From: Xylanibacter caecicola
GTDB lineage: Bacteria; Bacteroidota; Bacteroidia; Bacteroidales; Bacteroidaceae
Assembly (NCBI RefSeq): GCF_013166515.1
Contig: NZ_JABKKJ010000007.1
Location: 42,023 to 106,022 of the forward strand
Direction: 5' to 3'
Length of the DNA: 64,000 nucleotides
Shown here one piece after another: positions 1 to 9,358 of this stretch; the first letter of the stretch is position 1, and each line of letters begins with the position of its first letter. Made by a program: the position numbers and the translations under genes. Below the pieces are notes generated by a model. That model had not been told where the DNA came from, did no database searches, and saw only the letters and a list, made by a program, of their open reading frames with translations.

Positions 1-123
1 GCACCATATCAAGGCAAAGGTCACGATACGCACAAGCAAGGAGTCGATATTGAAGTATTCGGCTATACCTCCGCAAACTCCGCCAATCTTCTTGTCTGTA
101 CTTGACAAATAAAACTTTTTCAT
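1..123 (-). CDS. PspC domain protein, N-terminal part (cut by window edge)
   Basis: The reverse strand from 123 encodes about 41 residues beginning [19 protein letters not shown] and continuing [16 protein letters not shown]. This is the typical start of a PspC domain: a short polar lead, the [10 protein letters not shown] signature, then the start of a membrane helix. PspC-family proteins are small inner-membrane proteins of the envelope stress response; in Bacteroidetes the domain often sits on longer proteins of unknown role. The stop lies outside the window, so full length is unknown. It lies downstream of argG on the same strand with a 90-nt gap. Confidence 0.75.
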   Translation of the reverse strand, partial: MKKFYLSSTDKKIGGVCGGIAEYFNIDSLLVRIVTFALIWC

Positions 124-213
124 TTATATCATTATTTGTTTATATATGACACGTAAGATACGGACACAATTAATTGAACAATCATATATGCCCGTACCCC
201 ATATCAGTTTTGT

Positions 214-1416
214 CTATTTTCTTTCATCAGGATGGAGCGAATAGTAGGCACGCAACGGCGTGGATGTAACCTTTATGAAACCCTTCGCCTCATCACTGGT
301 CCAACCTTTCTGTGTCTCGCCATATTCACCGAACTTGTTCTTGACGAGATCATCAGGTGTGTCCACTCCCACCGTCTGAAATCCATAAGGACGCAATTCA
401 AGTGTCACCGTACCGTTTACATTACGCTGACTGCTTGTCAACATAGCTTCGATATCCGGCATCACAGGTTCAAGATACTGGCTCTCGTGCAAGAACATTC
501 CATACCAGTTAGACACCTGGTCTTTCCAATACTGCTGCCACTTCGACAGCGTATATTTCTCCAAAAACCTATGGGCGCCAATAATAAGCATCGGAGCAGC
601 AGCCTCAAAGCCCACACGTCCCTTTATTCCGATAATCGTATCGCCTACATGACAGTCACGTCCAATGGCGTATGCCGCACCGATTTCTTCAACTTTCTGT
701 ATGGCGGCTATCTTGTCTTCATACTCTTTTCCGTTGACCGAGCACAGTTCTCCATGTTTGAAACCGAGACTTACAACCTCCGGTTCTGTCTTTACAAGAT
801 GCTTGAGATATGCGCTTTCAGGCAGTCCCTGAGTAGAATCGAGCAGTTCTCCGCCACAGATACTTGTACCCCAGATACCTACATTATATGAATATTTAAG
901 TTTTGTAAAGTCCGCTTTAAATCCATGGGCATTGAGATAATCCACCTCTTCCTTACGGCTAAGATTGCGATCACGCGTAAGAGTGATTATTTCCACACCT
1001 GGAGCCATTACAAGAAACGTCATGTCGAAACGTATTTGGTCATTACCTGCTCCTGTAGAGCCGTGAGCTATAGCATCGGCTCCTATCTCTTTTGCATACC
1101 GGGCAATGGCTATCGCCTGGAATATACGCTCTGACGATACGGATATGGGATAGCAATTGTTACGCAACACATTGCCATAAATCATATATTTGAGCGATTT
1201 TTCATAATATTCCTGCGTCACGTCAAGCGTCACGTATTTCACCGCTCCCAGCTTATAAGCATTCTCTTCATTGGTCTTCAACTGCTCATCACTGAAACCG
1301 CCGGTGTTCGCACAAGCCGCATAAACGTCATAGCCCATTTCTTTGGTGAGATACATCACATTATAACTTGTGTCAAGACCGCCGCTGAAAGCAACAACCA
1401 CTTTTTTCTTTGCCAT
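214..1416 (-). CDS. argG: Argininosuccinate synthase
   Basis: ArgG joins citrulline and aspartate using ATP to give argininosuccinate, the penultimate step of arginine synthesis, in the cytoplasm. At 400 residues it has the normal family length. The ATP-pyrophosphatase loop SGGLDTS is at residues 10-16 and HGSTGAGNDQIRFD, the second family signature, near residue 118. It is the last gene of an argR-GNAT-argG group on the reverse strand, only 14 nt after the acetyltransferase. That arrangement suggests co-transcription and control by the arginine repressor upstream. Confidence 0.95.
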   Translation of the reverse strand: MAKKKVVVAFSGGLDTSYNVMYLTKEMGYDVYAACANTGGFSDEQLKTNEENAYKLGAVKYVTLDVTQEYYEKSLKYMIYGNVLRNNCYPISVSSERIFQAIAIARYAKEIGADAIAHGSTGAGNDQIRFDMTFLVMAPGVEIITLTRDRNLSRKEEVDYLNAHGFKADFTKLKYSYNVGIWGTSICGGELLDSTQGLPESAYLKHLVKTEPEVVSLGFKHGELCSVNGKEYEDKIAAIQKVEEIGAAYAIGRDCHVGDTIIGIKGRVGFEAAAPMLIIGAHRFLEKYTLSKWQQYWKDQVSNWYGMFLHESQYLEPVMPDIEAMLTSSQRNVNGTVTLELRPYGFQTVGVDTPDDLVKNKFGEYGETQKGWTSDEAKGFIKVTSTPLRAYYSLHPDERK

Positions 1417-1430
1417 ATCACTATTTGTTT

Positions 1431-2036
1431 TTATTGATTTTCCGTATTCTTAATTCTCTCTTTCACATCGTCCGGCAACTCTATCGGCAACGTGTCTCCC
1501 CGGTGTTCGTCCGGATCATACAACATCCCCGTACAAATACAGTAACGTCTGTCGGTGCGTTTCAACACATCTACATTCACACACCCGTCGCATCCACGCC
1601 AGAAAGCCTCATCATCTGTAAGGTCGGCAAACGTCACCGGTATGTAACCCAACTGTGTATTCATACGCATCACTGCAGAACCGCTTGTAAGACTGAATAT
1701 CTTAGCCTTGGGCCAACGTGTGCGGGCAAGAGTGAAGGTCATGTCTTTTATACGCTTTGACACGCCCAACCCTCTGAAATCCGGATGTACTATAAGTCCC
1801 GATGTTGTGACATAATGTTTGTTTCCCCATGTCTCTATATAGCTGAACCCTGCCAGCCTGTCGCCACACAACGCAATAACCGCCTTTGTCTCTTTCATCT
1901 TTGTGGCGAGATACTCATGTGTACGCTTTGCAATACCGGTACCACGCACCTTGGCTGCGGCTGTAATCGTCTCAAGAATGGTGTCAACGTATTTTTCATG
2001 TGAAGCGTCAGCCACCATCACCTTTATTTCTTCCAT
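1431..2036 (-). CDS. GNAT family N-acetyltransferase in the arginine group
   Basis: A 201-residue GNAT-fold protein. The segment GLIVHPDFRGLGVSKRI is the acetyl-CoA pyrophosphate-binding motif (Q/R-x-x-G-x-G/A). The C-terminal part is cysteine-containing and unusual for a plain GNAT. Its position between argR and argG, with 14 nt to argG, is seen in Bacteroidetes arginine clusters, so a role in arginine or ornithine metabolism, possibly an ArgA-like step, is reasonable inference. The substrate cannot be read from the sequence. Confidence 0.8.
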   Translation of the reverse strand: MEEIKVMVADASHEKYVDTILETITAAAKVRGTGIAKRTHEYLATKMKETKAVIALCGDRLAGFSYIETWGNKHYVTTSGLIVHPDFRGLGVSKRIKDMTFTLARTRWPKAKIFSLTSGSAVMRMNTQLGYIPVTFADLTDDEAFWRGCDGCVNVDVLKRTDRRYCICTGMLYDPDEHRGDTLPIELPDDVKERIKNTENQ

Positions 2037-2192
2037 TCCGTTTATTATATAATATTCTTTACCTTTTTATTTTTGTCGTCAAAAAACAATAGATGATACA
2101 CTGAAAAACTATCGGAAAGAAGCGTAAAGACATCAGACACATATACGTGCACCAGCGTTCTCTGCCGATTGCCTTTTGTTTTCTCTTTTTTC

Positions 2193-2669
2193 CTAAGCTA
2201 TATTCGGAATTGCGTTTCGCAGCGCATCTATCACATCTTCCTCACGCACTCCCTGCTTTATCACTATAAATATAGTATCGTCACCAGCTATTGTTCCGAG
2301 TATATAGGGGTTGTCGCTGTTGTCTATGTTATAGGCTATGCTGCTGGCATACCCGGGACGGGTCTTTATAACACCCATGTTGCCTGAGAAATTTATCGAC
2401 AGAAAGCCCGACACCTGCAACATCTCCATCGCCGAACGGGGTGTGGAAACACGTTTATACATGGTCTCGTTCGGCAGTACATATACATATTTCCCGTTCA
2501 TGCTTGCCGCCTTTGCCACTTTCAACTGTTTCAAGTCACGACTCAACGTTGCCTGCGTAAGTTTGAAACCTTCTCTCTCCAATGCTCTCAGCACCTCTTC
2601 CTGACTTCCCATCTCCATACTCGAGATTATCATCTTAAGTGCTTCCAGCCTACTGTTCTTTATCCCCAT
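2193..2669 (-). CDS. argR: Arginine repressor
   Basis: A 158-residue ArgR. The N-terminal winged helix includes REGFKLTQATLSRDLKQL, the DNA-recognition segment of the family. The C-terminal half has PGYASSIAYNIDN and LGTIAGDDTIFI, which form the arginine-binding hexamerisation core. With arginine bound, ArgR represses biosynthetic genes. It heads the group argR, GNAT, argG. A promoter and an AT-rich palindrome directly upstream fit autoregulation. The stretch 2037-2192 to the next gene holds nothing I recognise. Confidence 0.93.
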   Translation of the reverse strand: MGIKNSRLEALKMIISSMEMGSQEEVLRALEREGFKLTQATLSRDLKQLKVAKAASMNGKYVYVLPNETMYKRVSTPRSAMEMLQVSGFLSINFSGNMGVIKTRPGYASSIAYNIDNSDNPYILGTIAGDDTIFIVIKQGVREEDVIDALRNAIPNIA

Positions 2670-2673
2670 AACA

Positions 2674-2729
2674 AGTATATTTATACTATATTGATTGCAA
2701 AATTATACACTTTTGCATATATAAGCAAA
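2674..2729 (-). promoter_or_regulatory. argR promoter with candidate ArgR operator
   Basis: Read on the reverse strand, TTTG at 2729-2726 is followed after 20 nt by TAATTTTG at 2705-2698, matching the Bacteroidetes -33 TTTG / -7 TAnnTTTG pattern. Between the predicted start site and the argR start codon at 2669 lies the perfect palindrome AGTATATTTATACT (2674-2687). Its place downstream of the -7 element suits an autoregulatory ARG box, though it is not the E. coli consensus. The operator role is inference. Confidence 0.55.
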
Positions 2730-2822
2730 TATTTATGTATATTTTTGCACGATTTCTCGATCAGAACATATAAATTCACTATTATAATAACATCATAACA
2801 TGAATAGAGACATTATCTTTAT

Positions 2823-4517
2823 TCATCTTTTTATCAAAACATATCCGAGCCTGTGTGTTATACCTTTGCTGTTAAGGGAGCGCAGAACATACATTCCGTC
2901 GGCTATATTACGGATGTCGGCACGGCTGCCTCGATACGGTATGGTGGCGACTGCCTGTCCTTCAAGTGTCTCTAATATAATATAAGGTGCGTCGAGAACT
3001 TTGCCTTTTGAAGGAAGTCTCAGATAGTTTCCCTCATTCTTTATCAATCCGGTAGAAGAGGAAGACGGGCGCGATACGACTGTCTGCAAAGCAGCGCTTT
3101 CATTTCCATATCTGTCAACAGCCGTAACAGCATAATAACGGGGACGTGACTTTTCATTTTTTACTGCCATACGAAGGTCGTACAGCCTGCATGCCACTAT
3201 ATTCGCGGCATCATCCGTGTCGACAGGATAATCGCTGCTTGCATAGACATTGTAAGTAAGATATGGCGAACGGCTGCGATCCGTTCCCGCATTCCATTCT
3301 ATAACATCATATTCCGAAACGTTTTTCACCGTTATCTCCGTAGGCGGGAGAGGCGGTTCCATGCCGTGCCATGTAACAGGAGGCACAAGAGCCGGATAGA
3401 AATTGAAATGACGTGACACAAAGTCATACAGTCCCTTGGTATTATCCGTAAAGAACCGGCTGCGAAAGAAGGCATTGCCCATTCCCATACGGCGAAGAGT
3501 ATACATCTGCCTTGTTATGTCGCTCAATTTCCAGTCGGCTTCTTTGGGAGAAAGGAAATATATACCAAGTCCCGGAACAACGGTCTTACCGCTGCTACGC
3601 ATCGACCAGTCGTCGGCAAAGGGAAAGAAGTTGTTATCGCGGAAATACATCATCGGATATATCTGGTCCATAAGTCCTTCCTTCATCCATAGCTCAACAT
3701 CCTGACATCCTTTGTTAAAAGCGTTCCAACCACGACTGGAATAGCGGCTCAAATCATTGAGTTTACCTATCGGCGAGCTGCTTATCTTCACCCAGGGCTT
3801 TATACTCTTCACCGCATCGTGCACACTACGCACAATGCGGGTTATGTTTTCACGCGCTTTGCTCCGCGATATATTGAGCTTCATGTTCTCCGGATACCGT
3901 ATATAGTCCAGATGTATGCCGTCTATATCATACCGTTCCGTTATCTCACGGCAGATGCCTGCGATATATCCTGCAGCCCGGGCATCGGCAGGGTTAAGAT
4001 AACCGTCGGCATTTTCCCTCATCAACATGGACGGATGCGTTGCACGCAAAGCCTTGCAACCGTATCCGTTCCACTTTCCTACCGGCACCGTGACTACCCA
4101 TGCCTGTATCTCCATACCGCGCTTGTGACATTCTTCAACGGCAAAAAGAAGAGGATCGTAACCGGGAGACTTGCCCGGTATGCCGGACATACATCCGTCC
4201 CAAGGCTCATATTTTGACGGATAAACAACCGTTCCTCTTATTCTCGCCTGAAAAAGGACCGTATTTATGTTTGCGTCTTTCAACTTGTCTAGAATGCGGA
4301 CAAGCTCTTCTTTCTGACGTTTCACTCCCTCGGGAGTGCGTGCGTATGTTCCGGGCCAGTCAAGACCGCCAAGTGTTGTGAGCCATACAGCCCTTACCTC
4401 ATGCTTGGGACTATACAACCGTCTGAAATCCCTTACATCAGACTTCATTGGAATACCGGCTGACGATATTCCATACAGCATGATATTGAACACGAGTATC
4501 GCTATGGCTCTTTTCAT
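2823..4517 (-). CDS. GHL10-type family 10 glycosylhydrolase-like secreted protein
   Basis: A 564-residue protein with a signal peptide (about residues 1-20). A glycosyl-hydrolase-like TIM-barrel domain (GHL10, formerly DUF187) runs from about residue 38 to 340, seen in EVRAVWLTTLGGLDWPGTYA, VLFQARIRG and DGIHLDYIRYP. A fibronectin III-like region follows. The last 60 residues resemble a type 9 secretion sorting domain (DGMYVLRSLNSKG then GYVLIKR), which would export it to the surface. Members are thought to act on glycans or cell-wall material. It ends the run nadC-M23-C69-GHL10 with only 23 nt to the gene before it. Confidence 0.85.
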   Translation of the reverse strand: MKRAIAILVFNIMLYGISSAGIPMKSDVRDFRRLYSPKHEVRAVWLTTLGGLDWPGTYARTPEGVKRQKEELVRILDKLKDANINTVLFQARIRGTVVYPSKYEPWDGCMSGIPGKSPGYDPLLFAVEECHKRGMEIQAWVVTVPVGKWNGYGCKALRATHPSMLMRENADGYLNPADARAAGYIAGICREITERYDIDGIHLDYIRYPENMKLNISRSKARENITRIVRSVHDAVKSIKPWVKISSSPIGKLNDLSRYSSRGWNAFNKGCQDVELWMKEGLMDQIYPMMYFRDNNFFPFADDWSMRSSGKTVVPGLGIYFLSPKEADWKLSDITRQMYTLRRMGMGNAFFRSRFFTDNTKGLYDFVSRHFNFYPALVPPVTWHGMEPPLPPTEITVKNVSEYDVIEWNAGTDRSRSPYLTYNVYASSDYPVDTDDAANIVACRLYDLRMAVKNEKSRPRYYAVTAVDRYGNESAALQTVVSRPSSSSTGLIKNEGNYLRLPSKGKVLDAPYIILETLEGQAVATIPYRGSRADIRNIADGMYVLRSLNSKGITHRLGYVLIKR

Positions 4518-4540
4518 CGACTTGTTTTCGTATATAAGAT

Positions 4541-6181
4541 CTATTCAGGAACAGCATATCTGCAGCCACTCTGTCTGACAATGTCTCTTGCCACACTTTC
4601 GGGATAGCCCGGACGCTCCACTTTAGCACCAAGTCCGGTCTTCGTTCTCATGAACTTTCCGTCTTTCTCCGGCTTTACTGCCATGTCGTTGTATTTTACG
4701 ATAAGATATATGGCAAGCTCGTTCCAACGGTCGAGCATCTGCTGTGCCACCGTGTTGCTGTAATCATTCAGATACTTCACGGCTTCCTCCCGACTGTTCT
4801 CATACAAAGACAATGCTTTCTTTTCCACCGCTGGCTGATTGACAAAATAGCTGTTGTCCAACGAGTCACGTACTTCCTTCAACGACGGGAACATAAGCGA
4901 ATAACGCGGATAAACCATATTGCTCACCCAGTTGCATACCCAAAAGGCATTCTTATTGCTGAATGTAACGGCATCGGCGCCTTTGGTATTATAGCATTCG
5001 GGACGAACTGTATTCCCACAATACACAGGTGTAAAGGCAACCATGTTGCCGTCATCATTGCCAAACCACAATATACCGCCAATCTGCCGTGGTAACCATG
5101 AGCGTAACTGCGCCACATACGAAAACGCCGACTGCTGTGTCGAGATAGGTCGCTCATTGAAATACTTCTTTCCATCTACCGTATATGTAAGAGGTGTCGG
5201 GCGGTAAGGCATATCCCATACTCCCCGTCCCGGGTCATTGTCGAGCGAGAAAGGCGTGCCCTCGTAATGGTCGCGCATACATGCCTCCATGTCTTGCAGA
5301 CTGACTTTACGATTAGGAACAATCCAAAGAGGCAGCGGTTCCGTATCCGCCTGCTTCCCTTCAACATAAGGAATGTAACGGTTCATATCGTCCGAGAAAT
5401 GGTTGAAAAAGCTCCATACACGCGCATCGCATATACGTCTGCCCGAGAAATCGGGCTTGGCATAGGCATCACAGAAACTGAAGTCCTTGTCGGCACCGTC
5501 AAACCAGCCCATTCTGCGGGCATAACCGATACAGTCGTCAGACACCATCACGTTCTTCTTGTCCTTAATATTGAAAGTCCTTATCCTGCTTTGGTTGGCA
5601 TGTGCACAAATGGCATCATCGGGTACGCGCAGCGCAACCCATACAACACCCTTGCTTCCGGGACCCTTTCCCATCATCTCCATTATCCATGCTTCGTTCG
5701 GATCGCAAATCGTAAACGTCTCTCCTTCCGAACAATAGCCGTAAGTCTCCACAAGTCCGGTCATTACTTTTATAGCTTCGCGTGCCGTCTTCGAACGCTG
5801 CAGGGCAATATATATCAACGAACCATAGTCCAAGATACCCGTTGTGTCAACCATTTCCTCACGTCCTCCGAACGTAGTCTCACCGATAGACACCTGATAT
5901 TCGTTGATATTTCCTATTACATTGTAGGTCTCTTCCGCCTCGGGTATTTCACCGTGATACTCGTTTGTATCCCAGTCGTAGACCTTTCTCATCTCTCCTT
6001 TCGAATGCTTTCCTGCCGGAAAATGACATAAACCTATAAACATGCCATAATCATCGGCACTGTAAGAACACATCACCGAGCCGTCCTTACTTGCTTTTTT
6101 ACCCACAATAAGGTTTGTACATGCCTCTACATAAACAGTACCAGCCACTAAGATGGATAAAAGAATAAATAGTTTTTTCAT
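4541..6181 (-). CDS. C69 family dipeptidase
   Basis: A 546-residue peptidase of family C69 (PepD/DipA type), an N-terminal nucleophile hydrolase. The signal-like leader MKKLFILLSILVAGTVYVEA ends directly before Cys21 in CTNLIVGKKAS; cleavage there would expose Cys21 as the catalytic residue, as known for the family. Other family blocks are GNINEYQVSIGETTFGGR and GETFTICDPNEAWIMEMMG. It probably hydrolyses dipeptides in the periplasm or at the surface. It lies 17 nt after the M23 peptidase gene, so the two are likely co-expressed. Confidence 0.9.
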   Translation of the reverse strand: MKKLFILLSILVAGTVYVEACTNLIVGKKASKDGSVMCSYSADDYGMFIGLCHFPAGKHSKGEMRKVYDWDTNEYHGEIPEAEETYNVIGNINEYQVSIGETTFGGREEMVDTTGILDYGSLIYIALQRSKTAREAIKVMTGLVETYGYCSEGETFTICDPNEAWIMEMMGKGPGSKGVVWVALRVPDDAICAHANQSRIRTFNIKDKKNVMVSDDCIGYARRMGWFDGADKDFSFCDAYAKPDFSGRRICDARVWSFFNHFSDDMNRYIPYVEGKQADTEPLPLWIVPNRKVSLQDMEACMRDHYEGTPFSLDNDPGRGVWDMPYRPTPLTYTVDGKKYFNERPISTQQSAFSYVAQLRSWLPRQIGGILWFGNDDGNMVAFTPVYCGNTVRPECYNTKGADAVTFSNKNAFWVCNWVSNMVYPRYSLMFPSLKEVRDSLDNSYFVNQPAVEKKALSLYENSREEAVKYLNDYSNTVAQQMLDRWNELAIYLIVKYNDMAVKPEKDGKFMRTKTGLGAKVERPGYPESVARDIVRQSGCRYAVPE

Positions 6182-6198
6182 TGTCTATCGTTTATTCT

Positions 6199-7839
6199 TT
6201 AATATTTAAAATTTGTATTATAAGCAGCGCTGTTGCCGCAATTGTCCGTCACAACGAGTTTCAGGCGATGTTCACCGCCGGTCTTTTTAACAGGAACATC
6301 ACTCAGACGACACTGTATCACGTTGCTTTTTTCAAGCTTTTCAAACAGCACAAAACCGCCGTCCACATAACCTTTGAACGACTTTATTCCGCTTCCGGTG
6401 TCGTATATAGAGAAACGGAGCAACGAACCTGATACGGTTCCGGGACTTATTACAGGCGGAGTGTCGTCATACTCAACAGTATACGACGCTCCCAACTCAC
6501 GCATTTTGCCCGTAACCCATCCGTTTTCGTAAACACACTTCTTGAAACCGACAGAACCGTAACTGCCGGATATGTAAAGCTTTGACGGTTCTTTAACGGC
6601 GCGGTTGAGATTTATACTTATCTCAGCCCATCCGAAAAGTGGATAAGAAGAACCGAAAAAGGTGTATGAATCCGAAACTTTGCCGGGACGGGATGTGCGC
6701 TTCGGAACAAGCTCTATGTCATCTGCCAGCATGTCTTGCAGCAAAATCAGGCGTGCGCCATCAATGCGCAGGATATTCACCTTATCATATTTCATGATGT
6801 ACGGAGACGCGGATTTGCGCCTTGCCTGTATCGGCTGTTTCTTTCCATGCACACTGAACGTATATTGCCTTGTATTGCCGAAGATGTCGGATATTGTATA
6901 TACAAGACGGTAAACACGCTCTTCATTAAAATCCACATACCCCCTGTTTCCGTCAGTATGTATTACTGGAAGCATGTTTCCAGGCTCCGCAAACGACTTC
7001 ATGAACCACACTCCCGTACGACAGAAGTGCTTATAATCGCCCCAAGAGTTTACATAGCGGTTAAGTCTTACGGGTATACGATCTACATCACTGCTGAAAA
7101 CCACCTTGCCGTCCACCGTAAGTGTCGTCCGCCTTATACCCAGTCTGCCAAAGCTGTCCTCCATGTAATCATTCGCCCAGATGCCAAATCCCACCTTTCC
7201 CCACGCTGTAAATTCGCGTGTAAGGTTTGCCGACGAGAAGCCGTATGTCTGCTTATGCGACGCTCCCATAAACACTCCCTCGCCCTCAAGCGGATATGCC
7301 ATGAACGAATGGGCTATGGGAGGCGTCGTGTCCTTTACGTATTGCTTTAGCACATCCAGCGGATCGAGCATGTCGCCCGTCCGCGTGTCATGAAGTTCAA
7401 GATGCAGATGGGGAGCCGTACTGGCACCCGTATTTCCGCTAACGGCAATAAACTGCCCCTGCGATACAGGGAAGTCGGTAGGTTTCAACCGCACATCGGC
7501 AATGTAGTTTTCGTTCTTATACTGCCATTTTCTTACCATTGCAGACAGCTGAGGAACAAATTTGTCAAGATGACAGTAAACACTTGTGTATCCTCCTAGA
7601 TGCGTTACATACACGGCATTACCGAAACCGGACAAACCAACGGTTATCCTGCTCACATATCCGTCTGCAATAGAAAACACCGGTTTGCCCACGGCATTGC
7701 CCGTACGGACATCTATTCCGCCGTGGAAATGGTTGGGACGGGGTTCCCCGTAGTTGCCGGCAAGGCTCAGAGGATAATTCACCGGCGAGCCGAAACTCAA
7801 TGCCGATGCCATGACTATGGCAGATAAAATACTCAACAC
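6199..7839 (-). CDS. M23 family metallopeptidase (LytM-like)
   Basis: A 546-residue protein with a short N-terminal signal. The zinc endopeptidase domain comes first: H39 and D43 in HFHGGIDV and the HLH pair in APHLHLEL near residue 146 are the metal ligands of M23 peptidases that cut peptidoglycan peptides. The 350-residue C-terminal part is beta-rich and of unknown role. The domain order, with catalytic domain first and a long tail, is common in Bacteroidetes envelope M23 proteins. It follows nadC after 20 nt. Confidence 0.88.
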   Translation of the reverse strand: MLSILSAIVMASALSFGSPVNYPLSLAGNYGEPRPNHFHGGIDVRTGNAVGKPVFSIADGYVSRITVGLSGFGNAVYVTHLGGYTSVYCHLDKFVPQLSAMVRKWQYKNENYIADVRLKPTDFPVSQGQFIAVSGNTGASTAPHLHLELHDTRTGDMLDPLDVLKQYVKDTTPPIAHSFMAYPLEGEGVFMGASHKQTYGFSSANLTREFTAWGKVGFGIWANDYMEDSFGRLGIRRTTLTVDGKVVFSSDVDRIPVRLNRYVNSWGDYKHFCRTGVWFMKSFAEPGNMLPVIHTDGNRGYVDFNEERVYRLVYTISDIFGNTRQYTFSVHGKKQPIQARRKSASPYIMKYDKVNILRIDGARLILLQDMLADDIELVPKRTSRPGKVSDSYTFFGSSYPLFGWAEISINLNRAVKEPSKLYISGSYGSVGFKKCVYENGWVTGKMRELGASYTVEYDDTPPVISPGTVSGSLLRFSIYDTGSGIKSFKGYVDGGFVLFEKLEKSNVIQCRLSDVPVKKTGGEHRLKLVVTDNCGNSAAYNTNFKY

Positions 7840-7859
7840 GATGTCACATCATTTTATGT

Positions 7860-8708
7860 TCAGCATGCCTTAAAGCTCATGTCAAGCCCCTTTACGGAAT
7901 GGGTCAGTGCCCCTACGGATACAAAATCCACGCCGCATTCGGCATAGTCGCGTATCGTATCGAACGTTATACCGCCGCTCGACTCAGTCTCATACCTGCC
8001 GGCGATAACCTCAACCGCCTTCTTTGTCTCTTCTACAGTAAAGTTGTCCAGCATGATACGGTCAATGCCGCCACGGTCAAGAACCTGCTTCAACTCGTCC
8101 ATGTTACGCACTTCAATCTCAATCTTAAGGTCAAGCCCTTTCTCGTTGAGGTAATCATGACAGCGGTTTATGGCATTTGCGATGCCTCCTGCAAAGTCCA
8201 CATGGTTGTCTTTAAGCAAAATCATGTCGAAAAGCCCTATCCTATGGTTCATTCCGCCACCTATCTTAACAGCCTGCTTTTCAAGCATGCGCATTCCGGG
8301 AGTGGTCTTGCGCGTGTCGAGGACATGCGTTCCAGTTCCTTCCAACTTCTTTACATACTTGTTTGTCATGGTGGCAATACCGCTCATACGCTGCATTATA
8401 TTGAGCATAAGCCTTTCCGTCTGCAAGAGCGAACGTACCTTACCTGTCACAATCATCGCCACATCACCTTTCTTCACGGCTGCTCCGTCGTTGATAAGCA
8501 CCTCCACAACCATTGTCGGGTCAAAACGGTTGAATACCTTTTTGGCTACTTCCACACCTGCCAATACACCGTCCTCCTTTATGAGGAGCTGCGATTTTCC
8601 CATGGCATCGTCGGGTATGCAGCAAAGAGTTGTATGGTCTCCGTCTCCAATATCTTCTTTGAAAGACAAGTCTATCAGCAAGTTTTCAAGTTCGTTTACT
8701 GTAAGCAT
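7860..8708 (-). CDS. nadC: Nicotinate-nucleotide pyrophosphorylase (carboxylating)
   Basis: NadC converts quinolinate and PRPP to nicotinate mononucleotide in NAD synthesis. At 282 residues it has the usual length. Family segments are EDIGDGDHTT at the N-terminus, LDTRKTTPGMRMLEKQAVKIGG around residue 130 (written here in part), and IEIEVRNMDELKQ plus IMLDNF in the barrel. It is the first gene of a four-gene reverse-strand run with 17-23 nt gaps. nadA and nadB are not in the window. Confidence 0.95.
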   Translation of the reverse strand: MLTVNELENLLIDLSFKEDIGDGDHTTLCCIPDDAMGKSQLLIKEDGVLAGVEVAKKVFNRFDPTMVVEVLINDGAAVKKGDVAMIVTGKVRSLLQTERLMLNIMQRMSGIATMTNKYVKKLEGTGTHVLDTRKTTPGMRMLEKQAVKIGGGMNHRIGLFDMILLKDNHVDFAGGIANAINRCHDYLNEKGLDLKIEIEVRNMDELKQVLDRGGIDRIMLDNFTVEETKKAVEVIAGRYETESSGGITFDTIRDYAECGVDFVSVGALTHSVKGLDMSFKAC

Positions 8709-8778
8709 TGTTATTGTTTTATTTTATATTAAAGTCTATATGTGAAATATCGTCTGCCGACACGCTGAAAGAGCCGCA

Positions 8779-8798
8779 CTGCCATATAGCTATGGCAG
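8779..8798 (-). terminator. Stem-loop after the outer-membrane protein gene
   Basis: CTGCCATATAGCTATGGCAG is a perfect 8-bp stem with a 4-nt loop between the stop of the barrel protein (8834) and the start of nadC (8708). It may end transcription of the barrel-protein gene. No strong T-run follows. Confidence 0.4.
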
Positions 8799-8833
8799 CC
8801 GACCCTTTGCATCTGTCAGACAGCATATATGTA

Positions 8834-9319
8834 TTAAAGATATATGCCGAAGCCTACGCGCAGACCTATCTTTGAATAATCCGAATGGTTCTTGAACGAC
8901 TGATCGTAATATATGGCAGGCTCTATTGTAACCGTCTTGCTTACAAAGAAAGCATATCCAACTTCTATTCCGGGCATAACATCGTTATAGTTATGATTGG
9001 CATGCAGAAGTTTTGCATTAACACCAAGGTATAACCCGTTCTGTATAATATAATAACGACCGCCTACGCCAACCGAGATATAGTCAGCCACATCGTCGTT
9101 TCCATTATGCTGATAAGCAGCCTGTGCCGTAAGCATAAGGTTGTCGGCAAACAGATAACCTGCCTTTGCCTCTATTCCAAGGTTAAGGTCCTCGACACCG
9201 CTATAGCTCAAATCAAGTCCTGTAAGAGATGCTCCCACATACTTCTTGCCCTGCTCAAACTGGGCAAATCCCGACAATGTCATTGTCAAGGCAACAAACA
9301 GCATTACTAATTTCTTCAT
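8834..9319 (-). CDS. Outer-membrane beta-barrel protein
   Basis: A 161-residue protein. I start it at ATG 9319 (MKKLVMLFVALTMTLSGFAQ), which gives a clean signal peptide; the longer frame adds 12 unlikely residues. After the signal the chain alternates polar and hydrophobic residues with glycine and aromatics and ends GLRVGFGIYL, an aromatic/hydrophobic beta-strand end typical of an eight-stranded barrel (OmpA/OmpX-like fold). No function can be assigned. It stands upstream of nadC and 39 nt after the CstA-like gene. Confidence 0.8.
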   Translation of the reverse strand: MKKLVMLFVALTMTLSGFAQFEQGKKYVGASLTGLDLSYSGVEDLNLGIEAKAGYLFADNLMLTAQAAYQHNGNDDVADYISVGVGGRYYIIQNGLYLGVNAKLLHANHNYNDVMPGIEVGYAFFVSKTVTIEPAIYYDQSFKNHSDYSKIGLRVGFGIYL

Positions 9320-9358
9320 AATTACAAATTTAATATTAAAGTGAATAAAATTCAAACA

